From an uncultured Prevotella sp. (GTDB taxonomy: Bacteria > Bacteroidota > Bacteroidia > Bacteroidales > Bacteroidaceae), in assembly GCA_944319935.1 (NCBI GenBank), contig CALUFM010000003.1:1-64000 (forward strand): a DNA stretch of 64,000 nt. The letters are read 5' to 3'. Shown piece by piece: positions 35,928-43,172 of the stretch. Numbering within the stretch: the first letter of the stretch is position 1; every line of letters starts with the position of its first letter. The notes under the pieces are model-generated. The model did no database searches, was not told the DNA's origin, and saw only the letters and a list, made by a program, of their open reading frames with translations. The translations under genes and the position numbers were made by a program.

Positions 35928-36695
35928 TCATCCCATCTTTTCCAGGGCGGCTTTGCGCATCTTCTTGAGCAGGTCGCTGGCGAAGATGAAGTCTGTAAGG
36001 TTCTTGTTGTCGCTGCCCATCACTTGCGAGCTGACGCCTTCCCACTCCTTGCGTCCTTCGTGGATGAATATTATGTTCTCGCCGATGCCCATCACGGAGT
36101 TCATGTCGTGGGTGTTGATTATTGTCGTTATGCCGAATTCGTGGGTGATGCTGTGCAGCAGTTGGTCGATGACAAGCGACGTCTTGGGGTCGAGGCCGGA
36201 GTTCGGCTCGTCGCAAAACAGGTATTTGGGGTTCATCGATATGGCCCTGGCTATTGCCACGCGCTTCTGCATTCCGCCCGAAAGCTCGCCCGGATACTTG
36301 TGGTCTGTGCCTGTAAGGTTTACCCTGTCGAGGCATGTGCGGGCGCGGTGAATGCGGTCGCGGAGCGTCATGCTTGAGAACATGTCAAGCGGAAACATCA
36401 CGTTTTCAAGTACGGTCATCGAGTCGAACAACGCCGCGCTCTGGAATATCATGCCCATTTCGCGGCGCATCATGGCCTTTTCCTTCTTGTCCATGGCCAC
36501 GAAGTTGCGCCCGTCATACAGCACTTCGCCGCTCGTCGGCTCAAGAAGCCCGACGAGGTTCTTTATCAGCACTGTTTTGCCCGAGCCGCTTTGGCCTATT
36601 ATGAGGTTGGTTTTCCCGCTCTCGAACACTGCGCTTATGTCCTTGAGAACTTCCTTGTCGCCGAACGACTTGTAAAGGTTGCGGATTTCTATCAT
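35928..36695 (-). CDS. mlaF: MlaF-like ABC transporter ATPase
   Basis: The ATPase of the Mla phospholipid-trafficking ABC transporter at the inner membrane. MIEIRNLYKSFGDKEVLKDI is followed by Walker A IGQSGSGKTVLIKN, signature LSGGMQKRVAIARA and Walker B YLFCDEPNSGLDP. I begin at the ATG at 36695; a frame opening at 36785 would read through the repeat arm. Length is 255 residues. The permease gene precedes it. No MCE-domain (MlaD) gene is adjacent. Confidence 0.93.
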   Translation of the reverse strand: MIEIRNLYKSFGDKEVLKDISAVFESGKTNLIIGQSGSGKTVLIKNLVGLLEPTSGEVLYDGRNFVAMDKKEKAMMRREMGMIFQSAALFDSMTVLENVMFPLDMFSSMTLRDRIHRARTCLDRVNLTGTDHKYPGELSGGMQKRVAIARAISMNPKYLFCDEPNSGLDPKTSLVIDQLLHSITHEFGITTIINTHDMNSVMGIGENIIFIHEGRKEWEGVSSQVMGSDNKNLTDFIFASDLLKKMRKAALEKMG

Positions 36696-36699
36696 TTGT

Positions 36700-36835
36700 T
36701 TACGGTTGTAAGGTTGTGTGGTTTTACGGTTATGAGGTAGAGGCTTTGTTGGTGTTTGAAAGCAATGTTGGCGGGTATGCGGCATCCTCTTATGTCCGTA
36801 TAACCGTAGAACCTCATAACCGTAGAACCTAAGAC
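36700..36835. repeat. Bracketing inverted repeat, perfect octamer register
   Basis: Left arm 36700-36739 is five contiguous octamers: TTACGGTT, GTAAGGTT, GTGTGGTT, TTACGGTT, ATGAGGTA. Right arm 36796-36835 is five more: CCGTATAA, CCGTAGAA, CCTCATAA, CCGTAGAA, CCTAAGAC. The arms are inverted relative to each other and 40 nt each. The left abuts the mlaF start and the right contains the mlaE stop (36829-36831). Confidence 0.9.
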
Positions 36836-37575
36836 AGTATCTGTGTGAGGAACACGTCCGAGAAGAGTATCAGCACGCTGCTTGTCACGACGGCGTTGGT
36901 GCTGGCCTTGCCCACGTTGACCGAGCCTCCCTCGACGGTGTAGCCGTAGTATGAGGGCACGCTGGTTATGATGAACGCGAAGAACAAGCTCTTTATTATG
37001 CTCATGTACATGAACCACGGATTGAAGTCATGCTGGAGGCCGATGGTGAGGTCTTCCGCGCTGATAACGTTGCCGAGGTACGACGTGGCGTAAGCTCCGA
37101 TAATGCCTGAGGCCGTGCTGAAAATCACGAGGAACGGCATGAGGGTAATCATTCCGAGTATTTTCGGCATGATGAGGAAGTTGGCTGAGTTTACGCCCAT
37201 GATGTCCAAGGCGTCGATTTGCTGTGTCACGCGCATCGTCCCTATTTCAGAGGCGATGTTCGAACCCACCTTTCCAGCGAGGATGAGGCACATTATTGAC
37301 GACGAGAACTCAAGCAACATGATTTCCCTTGTCACGTATCCCGTCACGAAGCGCGGCATCCACGGGCTTTGTATGTTGAGTTTTATCTGGATGCAGATTA
37401 CCGCGCCGATGAAGAACGATATCAGGAGGACGATGCCTATGGAGTTGACTCCGAGGGCGGACATCTCCTTTACGTATTGCTTCATGAACATTCGAAGGCG
37501 GTCGGGACGGCCGAACGTCCTGCCCATAAGCACCAAGTAGCGGCCGAACGATGTGAGGTATTTTTGTAGAAGCAT
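36829..37575 (-). CDS. mlaE: MlaE-like ABC transporter permease
   Basis: The membrane subunit of the Mla transporter, 248 residues, with about five or six helices. Typical segments are VLLISFFIGAVICIQIKL, EFSSSIMCLILAGKVGSNIA followed by SEIGTMRVTQQIDALDIMGV (the cytoplasmic coupling region), and the C-terminal SVPSYYGYTVEGGSVNVGKA. I start at the ATG at 37575; an earlier in-frame ATG at 37596 lies in repeat DNA. A TACTTTTG box at 37756 on this strand predicts a leader of about 177 nt. Confidence 0.92.
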   Translation of the reverse strand: MLLQKYLTSFGRYLVLMGRTFGRPDRLRMFMKQYVKEMSALGVNSIGIVLLISFFIGAVICIQIKLNIQSPWMPRFVTGYVTREIMLLEFSSSIMCLILAGKVGSNIASEIGTMRVTQQIDALDIMGVNSANFLIMPKILGMITLMPFLVIFSTASGIIGAYATSYLGNVISAEDLTIGLQHDFNPWFMYMSIIKSLFFAFIITSVPSYYGYTVEGGSVNVGKASTNAVVTSSVLILFSDVFLTQILS

Positions 37576-37581
37576 ATTCTT

Positions 37582-37745
37582 TAATTCATAATTCACAATT
37601 AATCATTCATGGTCAGGCCGCGCTTTGTCTCTTCATAAGTCATAATGCAGATGCCGATAACTGCCGGTATGCCATACGGTCGTTTGACAGCGGAAAACCG
37701 GCGTGCGGCCCAACTATGGATTGCGCGTTATGGATTATGAATTGG
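37582..37745. repeat. Bracketing inverted repeat, ATTCATA heptamers
   Basis: Left arm about 37582-37610 (TTAATTCATAATTCACAATT) lies 7 nt before the mlaE start codon. The imperfect inverted arm is at about 37714-37745 (CTATGGATTGCGCGTTATGG and on). Both are within the predicted mlaE leader. Confidence 0.7.
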
Positions 37746-37755
37746 CCTAACGCTG

Positions 37756-37763
37756 CAAAAGTA
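37756..37763 (-). promoter_or_regulatory. -7 box of mlaE
   Basis: TACTTTTG on the minus strand, predicted start near 37752. It is divergent from the lptB box at 37839. Confidence 0.5.
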
Positions 37764-37838
37764 ACCAAAAATCGATAAAAAACTACACTCCGAGCAAGAG
37801 TTTTTGACTATATGGATGATTATTAGGCACAATTTTAC

Positions 37839-37846
37839 TACTTTTG
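37839..37846 (+). promoter_or_regulatory. -7 box of lptB
   Basis: TACTTTTG on the plus strand, predicted start near 37850, 15 nt before the ATG at 37865. This rules out the in-frame TTG at 37844 as a start. Confidence 0.55.
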
Positions 37847-37864
37847 CCGAAAAATAAGGCATTT

Positions 37865-38698
37865 ATGTACGAAACAGCTAACAATATGACTGCGCCTAAT
37901 GACGGCGGAATGGTGTTGCGCACCGAGGGGCTTGTCAAGCGTTACGGCAGGCGAACGGTGGTCAACGACGTTTCAATCAACGTGCGCCAGGGTGAAATCG
38001 TAGGCTTGCTTGGCCCCAACGGGGCGGGCAAGACCACATCTTTTTATATGACGACGGGGCTTATCGTGCCCAACGCAGGCCACATATATCTTGACGACAA
38101 GGACATTACGGGCTTCCCGGTGTACAAGCGCGCACGCGCCGGCATCGGCTATCTGCCGCAGGAGGCGAGCGTCTTCCGCAAGCTGAGCGTTGAGGACAAC
38201 ATCCTCGCCGTGCTTGAGATGACTAACCTTTCGCGCAAGGAACAGCACGAGAAGCTTGAGAGCCTGATTAAGGAGTTCCGCCTTGAGAAGGTGCGCAAGA
38301 ACCTCGGCGACCGCCTCTCAGGCGGCGAACGCAGGCGCACGGAAATCGCCCGCTGCCTTGCCATCGACCCCAAGTTCATCATGCTCGACGAGCCTTTTGC
38401 CGGCGTCGACCCCATCGCCGTGGAGGACATCCAGCACATAGTGTGGCGGCTGAAGTACCGAAACATAGGCATACTCATCACCGACCACAACGTGGAGGAT
38501 ACGCTCTGCATCACTGACCGTGCGTATCTCCTGTTCGAAGGGCGCATACTTTTCCACGGTTCGCCTGAAGAGTTGTCTGAGAACAAAATCGTGCGTGAGA
38601 AGTATCTCACCAACAGTTTCGTCTTGCGCCAGAAGGACTTCCAGCGCATCGACGAGGAAAAGCGCGCCAAGGAGGCCGCCGAGGCCGAGGCGTTTTAG
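37865..38698 (+). CDS. lptB: LPS export ABC transporter ATPase LptB
   Basis: LptB powers extraction of lipopolysaccharide from the inner membrane with LptFG. After a short N-terminal extension, the protein reads [20 protein letters not shown]. It then shows Walker [17 protein letters not shown]-loop [15 protein letters not shown], signature [17 protein letters not shown], Walker [13 protein letters not shown] and the switch His in [10 protein letters not shown]. Length is 277 residues from the ATG at 37865. A charged Lys/Glu/Ala tail of about 25 residues ends it. Confidence 0.96.
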   Translation: MYETANNMTAPNDGGMVLRTEGLVKRYGRRTVVNDVSINVRQGEIVGLLGPNGAGKTTSFYMTTGLIVPNAGHIYLDDKDITGFPVYKRARAGIGYLPQEASVFRKLSVEDNILAVLEMTNLSRKEQHEKLESLIKEFRLEKVRKNLGDRLSGGERRRTEIARCLAIDPKFIMLDEPFAGVDPIAVEDIQHIVWRLKYRNIGILITDHNVEDTLCITDRAYLLFEGRILFHGSPEELSENKIVREKYLTNSFVLRQKDFQRIDEEKRAKEAAEAEAF

Positions 38699-38754
38699 GT
38701 CTTGCCGCGTCACGGTCTCTTGTGTATCCGCAACCCGCTGACGTTCAGCGAGTT

Positions 38755-38847
38755 TGTAAAAGGGCATCCTCCGCTGTGCGAAAGATGCCCTTTTGGCGTG
38801 CAAAATGTGCCCTTTTAGGATGCAAAAGATGGCCTTTCGCAAAGCCG
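38755..38847. repeat. GCAAAAGGCC-related hairpins downstream of lptB
   Basis: AAAAGGGCATC (38758-38768) and GATGCCCTTTT (38784-38794) form an 11-bp stem that probably ends lptB. TGCAAAATGTGCCCTTTT and GATGGCCTTTCGC add further word copies. The rest of the 318-nt gap holds the carboxylase promoter. Confidence 0.65.
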
Positions 38848-38939
38848 TCAGCCACGTTCGTCCTTATCATGCGGGACGTGCCGCATGGGCGTTTATAACA
38901 TTTTTTCACGAAAAGTTAGGCCACATGGCTGAAAAATAG

Positions 38940-38947
38940 TACCTTTG
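38940..38947 (+). promoter_or_regulatory. -7 box of the carboxylase operon
   Basis: TACCTTTG, predicted start near 38951, leader about 66 nt. No clear TTTG upstream. Confidence 0.5.
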
Positions 38948-39016
38948 CGCCCCAGTAGATTGCATCAAGGGCGTTTTTGTCAGTGGTTTTATTGACGCCC
39001 GTATAAATTTAGGATA

Positions 39017-40528
39017 ATGATTAAGAAAGTTTTAATTGCCAATCGTGGCGAAATTGCGGTGCGCGTGATGCGTTCGTGCCGTGAGATGGGCTTGCGCACA
39101 GTGGCCGTATTCTCAGAGGCCGACCGCGCCTCGCGGCATGTGATGTACGCCGACGAGGCTTATTGCATAGGTCCCGCCGAGTCGCAAGAGAGTTACTTGA
39201 ACATCGACAAGATTGTCAAAACCGCGCTTGACTGCGGTGCCGACGCGGTGCATCCCGGCTACGGATTCCTGTCTGAGAACGCCGAGTTTGTGCGCCGCTG
39301 CGAGGCCGCCGGACTGGTGTTCATAGGGCCGCGCGCCGAGACAATGGAGGACATGGGCGACAAAATAGCCGCCCGCAAGCGCATGATGGCCGCCGGTGTG
39401 CCCGTTGTTCCGGGTACTACCGAACCCCTGAAGTCGGCCGCCGAGGCCTTGGCGTTGTGCCGTGAAATCGGCTTTCCCGTCATGCTGAAGGCATCGATGG
39501 GAGGCGGCGGAAAGGGCATGCGCCTCATCCACACGGAGGACGAAGTGGAGGAAGCGTTCAACTCGGCCCGCTCTGAGTCGATGTCGTCGTTCGGCGATGA
39601 CACCGTTTACCTTGAGAAATTTGTCGAAGAGCCGCATCATATAGAGTTTCAGGTCCTCGGCGACGCCTACGGCAACGTTGTGCATCTGTACGACAGGGAG
39701 TGTTCCGTGCAGCGTCGCAACCAGAAAATCGTCGAGGAAAGCCCTTCGCCCTTCCTCACCCCTGAGCTTCGCCGCGAGATGGGCGAGAAAGCCGTGGCCG
39801 CGGCCAAGGCCGTGAACTACCGCGGGGCGGGCACTATAGAGTTTCTTGTTGACAAGTACCGCCACTTCTATTTCCTCGAGATGAACACCCGCTTGCAGGT
39901 CGAGCATCCTATAACCGAGGAGGTGATGGGCGTAGACCTCGTCAAGGAACAGTTGCGCGTGGCCATGGGCGAGCCGCTGCGCTTCAGGCAGGAAGACCTC
40001 TTCCAGCGCGGCCACGCCATCGAATGCCGCATCTGCGCGGAAGACACCGAGAACGGCTTCATCCCCTGTCCGGGCGTGATCCGCCAGCTCGTAGAGCCTA
40101 ACGGCATTGGCGTGCGCATCGACAGTTACGTATATGAGGGCTACGAAATACCCCTTTATTACGACCCTATGATAGGCAAGCTCATCGTGTGGGCCGTCAC
40201 CCGCCAGTACGCCATCGAGCGCATGCGCCGCGTGTTGTACGAATTCAAGATTACGGGGCTGAAGAACAACCTCAGCTACCTGCGCCGCATAATGTACGCC
40301 CCGGCCTTCGTCAAGGGTGAATATGACACGTCGTTCCTCTCGAAATACTCCCGTTCGCTGCAACGCTCCAACGGGGAGAACGAGGAAATAGAGAACATGG
40401 CCCTCATAGCCGCTTACGTTGACTATCTCTTCAACCTTGAGGAGAACAGCCCCGTGCGCACCGTTGATGCCCGCCCCATCAGCCGTTGGCGCGAGTTCGG
40501 GTTGCAGAAGGGAGTGCTGAGAATATAA
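39017..40528 (+). CDS. Biotin carboxylase subunit of an acyl-CoA carboxylase
   Basis: Carboxylates the biotin of the carrier protein with ATP and bicarbonate. KKVLIANRGEIAVRVMRSCR opens the N domain; the ATP-grasp domain has the glycine loop KASMGGGGKGMR, EFQVLGDAYGNVVHLYDREC and the active-site stretch FLEMNTRLQVEHPITEEV. Length is 503 residues, slightly longer than a minimal AccC. With the next two genes it forms an acetyl-/propionyl-CoA-carboxylase-type complex; the linked B12 chemistry favours propionyl/methylmalonyl-CoA. Confidence 0.95.
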   Translation: MIKKVLIANRGEIAVRVMRSCREMGLRTVAVFSEADRASRHVMYADEAYCIGPAESQESYLNIDKIVKTALDCGADAVHPGYGFLSENAEFVRRCEAAGLVFIGPRAETMEDMGDKIAARKRMMAAGVPVVPGTTEPLKSAAEALALCREIGFPVMLKASMGGGGKGMRLIHTEDEVEEAFNSARSESMSSFGDDTVYLEKFVEEPHHIEFQVLGDAYGNVVHLYDRECSVQRRNQKIVEESPSPFLTPELRREMGEKAVAAAKAVNYRGAGTIEFLVDKYRHFYFLEMNTRLQVEHPITEEVMGVDLVKEQLRVAMGEPLRFRQEDLFQRGHAIECRICAEDTENGFIPCPGVIRQLVEPNGIGVRIDSYVYEGYEIPLYYDPMIGKLIVWAVTRQYAIERMRRVLYEFKITGLKNNLSYLRRIMYAPAFVKGEYDTSFLSKYSRSLQRSNGENEEIENMALIAAYVDYLFNLEENSPVRTVDARPISRWREFGLQKGVLRI

Positions 40529-40532
40529 TTTT

Positions 40533-40750
40533 AATTCATAATTCACAATTCATAATGCATAATTAGGGCATGCGCCCAATTTGGAGTGACGGAGGTTGCC
40601 AGACTTGTTCCTGTTCCCTTGACGGGCTGTTGGCTGCAACAGGATAGATGATAGCTGATTAAGCTATCCACGCAGGGGCAAGACATTTGTCTTAACTCCT
40701 TAGCGACCGTAGGGAGCGATAACTCCTTTAGCTTCTTTAACTCCTAAAAT
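40533..40750. repeat. Two unlike repeat arrays between carboxylase genes
   Basis: At the left edge, ATTCATA, ATTCACA, ATTCATA and ATGCATA follow each other in 7-nt register (about 40534-40562), a few nt after the stop. At the right edge (about 40683-40747) is an octamer-type array (TTGTCTTAACTCCTTAGCGA and CTTTAACTCC) shared with 41349-41410. The arms are not complementary here, unlike at other loci. Confidence 0.65.
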
Positions 40751-40758
40751 AGAAAACA

Positions 40759-41271
40759 ATGGAAATGCACATAGGCGACCGCGTTGCTGACGTGACGCTG
40801 GTCAACAAGGAAGGAAACAAGGTTGAGCTGACCATCGACGGCAAGCCCGTTGAGGTGGACATCGTGATGGCCGAGAACGGAAGTTGCTCGCTCTTGCACA
40901 ACGGCAACTCTTACAACATCGAACTGATACGCGGCGAAAGCGGCAAAAACTATGACGTGAACATGTTTTACCGCTCTTACCACGTTGACGTTGTAGACAC
41001 CCAGGCCAAGTATCTGCGCATGCGCAAGGGGGCAGACGAGCGTCAGGCCGACAAAATAGTGGCTCCCATGCCGGGCAAGGTGGTAAGCATACCGGTGAAG
41101 GTCGGCGACAAGCTTTGCGCCGGAGACATCGCCATCGTGCTTGAGGCGATGAAGATGCAGAGCAACTACAAGGTGACGTCTGACTGTACGGTGAAGGCCG
41201 TCCTCGTGTCAGAGGGCGACGCCGTACAGGACAACCAGACGCTCATCGAGCTGGAATTGAGTGATGAATAA
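40759..41271 (+). CDS. Biotin carboxyl carrier subunit
   Basis: Carries carboxybiotin between the two catalytic subunits. The 170-residue chain has a unique N-terminal beta region (about 1-90) and a C-terminal biotinyl domain. The biotin site is EAMKM, with Lys132, preceded by the hinge APMPGKVVSIPVKVGD. The domain is complete through the last residues. Confidence 0.94.
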   Translation: MEMHIGDRVADVTLVNKEGNKVELTIDGKPVEVDIVMAENGSCSLLHNGNSYNIELIRGESGKNYDVNMFYRSYHVDVVDTQAKYLRMRKGADERQADKIVAPMPGKVVSIPVKVGDKLCAGDIAIVLEAMKMQSNYKVTSDCTVKAVLVSEGDAVQDNQTLIELELSDE

Positions 41272-41285
41272 GAAGTTAATATTTA

Positions 41286-41410
41286 GGAGTTAAGGAGTAA
41301 TGGAGTAAAGGAGTTAAGACAAATGTCATGCTGCTATGGCTTGGCAAGCATTTGTCTTAACTCCTTAGCGAGTGAAACGAACGGTGACTCCTTTAACTCC
41401 TTAACTCCCC
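41286..41410. repeat. Bracketing inverted repeat, GGAGTTAA octamers
   Basis: Left arm: GGAGTTAA, GGAGTAAT, GGAGTAAA, GGAGTTAA in exact 8-nt register (41286-41317), then GACAAATG. Right arm: CATTTGTCTTAACTCCTTAG (41349 on) and CTCCTTTAACTCCTTAACTC up to 41410, inverted relative to the left. It starts 14 nt after one stop codon and ends 15 nt before the next ATG. Confidence 0.85.
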
Positions 41411-41425
41411 CAAAAAGTAAAAACA

Positions 41426-42958
41426 ATGACACGCGAAGAAACATATTCAAGATTTGAGGAACTTGACCGCCTTGCCTCACAGGGCGGCGGTGCGGCAAAA
41501 ATAGAGAAACAGCACGCCGCAGGGCGCATGACCGCGCGCGAACGCATAGACATGCTGCTCGACAAGGGCACGTTCTGCGAGACCGACAAGCTGGTGAACC
41601 ACCGGTGTACGCGCTTCGGGATGGAGAAGAAGCAAATCCCCGGCGACGGCGTCGTGTGCGGTTACGGCAAGATAGACGGACGCTTGGTGTTCGTCTACGC
41701 TTACGACTTCACCGTGCATGGAGGCTCGCTGAGCGAGACCAACGCCGCAAAAATAGTCAAGGTGCAGCAACAGGCCTTGAAGTGCGGCGCACCCATAATA
41801 GGCCTTAACGACTCCGGCGGCGCGCGCATACAGGAGGGCATCTGCAGCCTTGCCGGCTATGCGTCGATATTCTATCAGAACACGATGGCCTCTGGAGTAA
41901 TCCCCCAGCTCACGGCCATCCTCGGCCCGTGCGCGGGCGGGGCGTGCTACTCTCCGGCGTTGACCGACTTCATCTTCATGGTCAACGAGAAGAGCCACAT
42001 GTTCATAACAGGCCCTGATGTGGTGAAAGCCGTGACCAACGAGGTGGTTGACAAGGAGGAGCTTGGCGGCGCGTACACCCACAGCGCGAAGAGCGGCGTG
42101 GCCCACTTCATGTTCTCAAGCGAGGAGGAGACGCTCATGCAGATGCGCGAACTGCTGAGCTTCCTGCCGTCGAACAACATGGAAGACGCGCCCGTCGTGC
42201 CCTGTACTGACGACGTCAACCGCACGGTGGAGAGCCTGCAGACCGTCGTACCGGAAGACCCCAACCAGCCTTACGACATAAAGGACGTAATCGAGCCAGT
42301 GGTTGATGACAACTACTTCTTCGAGGTTATGCCCCATTTCGCCAAGAACGTCGTTGTGGGCTTCGCCCGCCTCGGCGGCCAGACGGTGGGCATAGTGGCC
42401 AACCAGCCCGCCTTTCTCGCCGGCGTCCTCGACATAAACGCCTCTGACAAGGCGGCGCGCTTCATCCGCTTCTGCGACAGCTTCAACATCCCCCTCGTGA
42501 CCATCGAGGACGTGCCGGGCTTCCTGCCGGGCACGGCGCAAGAGCATGAGGGCATCATCCGCCACGGCGCGAAAATCGTTTACGCCTACGCCGAGGCCAC
42601 AGTGCCCAAGGTGACGCTCATAACGCGCAAGGCTTACGGCGGCGCGTACATCGTGATGGCGAGCAAGAACATCGGCGCGGACGTATGCTTCTCATGGCCG
42701 CAGGCCGAAATCGCTGTCATGGGAGCCTCTGGGGCTATCAACATACTCTACCGCAAGGCTACCGACGAGGAGAAAGCCGAGGCCGTGAAAGAGTATGAGC
42801 AGGAGTTCTCAAACCCCTACCGTGCGGCCGAGCGCGGCCTCGTTGACGAGGTAATCATGCCCCGCGACACGCGCGCCAAGCTCATCCGCGCCCTCGACAT
42901 GGCGCGCAACAAGAACCAGAGCAACCCGCCCAAGAAGCACGGCAACATGCCGCTGTAA
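41426..42958 (+). CDS. Carboxyltransferase subunit (propionyl-CoA carboxylase beta / MmdA-like)
   Basis: Transfers carboxyl groups between biotin and acyl-CoA. The 510-residue chain has the two crotonase-like halves of the family: GRMTARERIDMLLDKGTF near the start, GLNDSGGARIQEGICSLAGY and ILGPCAGGACYSPALTDF in the first half, and EDVPGFLPGTAQEHEGIIRH with TLITRKAYGGAYIVMASK in the second. It could work as propionyl-CoA carboxylase or, with a membrane pump, as methylmalonyl-CoA decarboxylase. The soluble biotin carboxylase next door favours the former. Confidence 0.95.
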   Translation: MTREETYSRFEELDRLASQGGGAAKIEKQHAAGRMTARERIDMLLDKGTFCETDKLVNHRCTRFGMEKKQIPGDGVVCGYGKIDGRLVFVYAYDFTVHGGSLSETNAAKIVKVQQQALKCGAPIIGLNDSGGARIQEGICSLAGYASIFYQNTMASGVIPQLTAILGPCAGGACYSPALTDFIFMVNEKSHMFITGPDVVKAVTNEVVDKEELGGAYTHSAKSGVAHFMFSSEEETLMQMRELLSFLPSNNMEDAPVVPCTDDVNRTVESLQTVVPEDPNQPYDIKDVIEPVVDDNYFFEVMPHFAKNVVVGFARLGGQTVGIVANQPAFLAGVLDINASDKAARFIRFCDSFNIPLVTIEDVPGFLPGTAQEHEGIIRHGAKIVYAYAEATVPKVTLITRKAYGGAYIVMASKNIGADVCFSWPQAEIAVMGASGAINILYRKATDEEKAEAVKEYEQEFSNPYRAAERGLVDEVIMPRDTRAKLIRALDMARNKNQSNPPKKHGNMPL

Positions 42959-43006
42959 GAGTGTGGTATAACTTATTGTGTAACAGTGTGTTACATGGCG
43001 TGATAT

Positions 43007-43043
43007 AAAAAGCCGCCTTTTGGTCTCCAAAAGGCGGCTTTTT
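43007..43043 (+). terminator. Rho-independent terminator of the carboxylase operon
   Basis: AAAAAGCCGCCTTTTGG (43007-43023), loop TCT, CCAAAAGGCGGCTTTTT (43027-43043): a perfect 17-bp stem ending in Ts. The inner sequence is also a GCAAAAGGCC-family word; another copy (GGCCTTTCGC) follows at about 43059. Confidence 0.93.
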
Positions 43044-43134
43044 ACGTTGCGATTCACGGCCTTTCGCACCGCCGTTTGCCGTGAATTGCAATGTGGGTTT
43101 GTGCGTGTCAGCAGTTGTTTGTGTCGTTTTTTTG

Positions 43135-43142
43135 TAACTTTG
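43135..43142 (+). promoter_or_regulatory. -7 box of the TPR regulator gene
   Basis: TAACTTTG, predicted start near 43146 and a 27-nt leader. No TTTG at standard spacing. Confidence 0.5.
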
Positions 43143-43172
43143 CATCAGTTTTCCGTATGATGTTATTACAGG

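Noticed and set aside
39113..40546. A 477-codon minus-strand frame opposite the biotin carboxylase gene
   Set aside because: It is the complement of a GC-rich, highly conserved gene. Its start falls in repeat DNA and it has no recognisable domain.
40566..40680. The middle of the carboxylase gap as a riboswitch or small RNA
   Set aside because: I could find no conserved core of cobalamin, biotin or other riboswitches, and no clear promoter; only short self-complementary pieces such as GGGCATGCGCCC.
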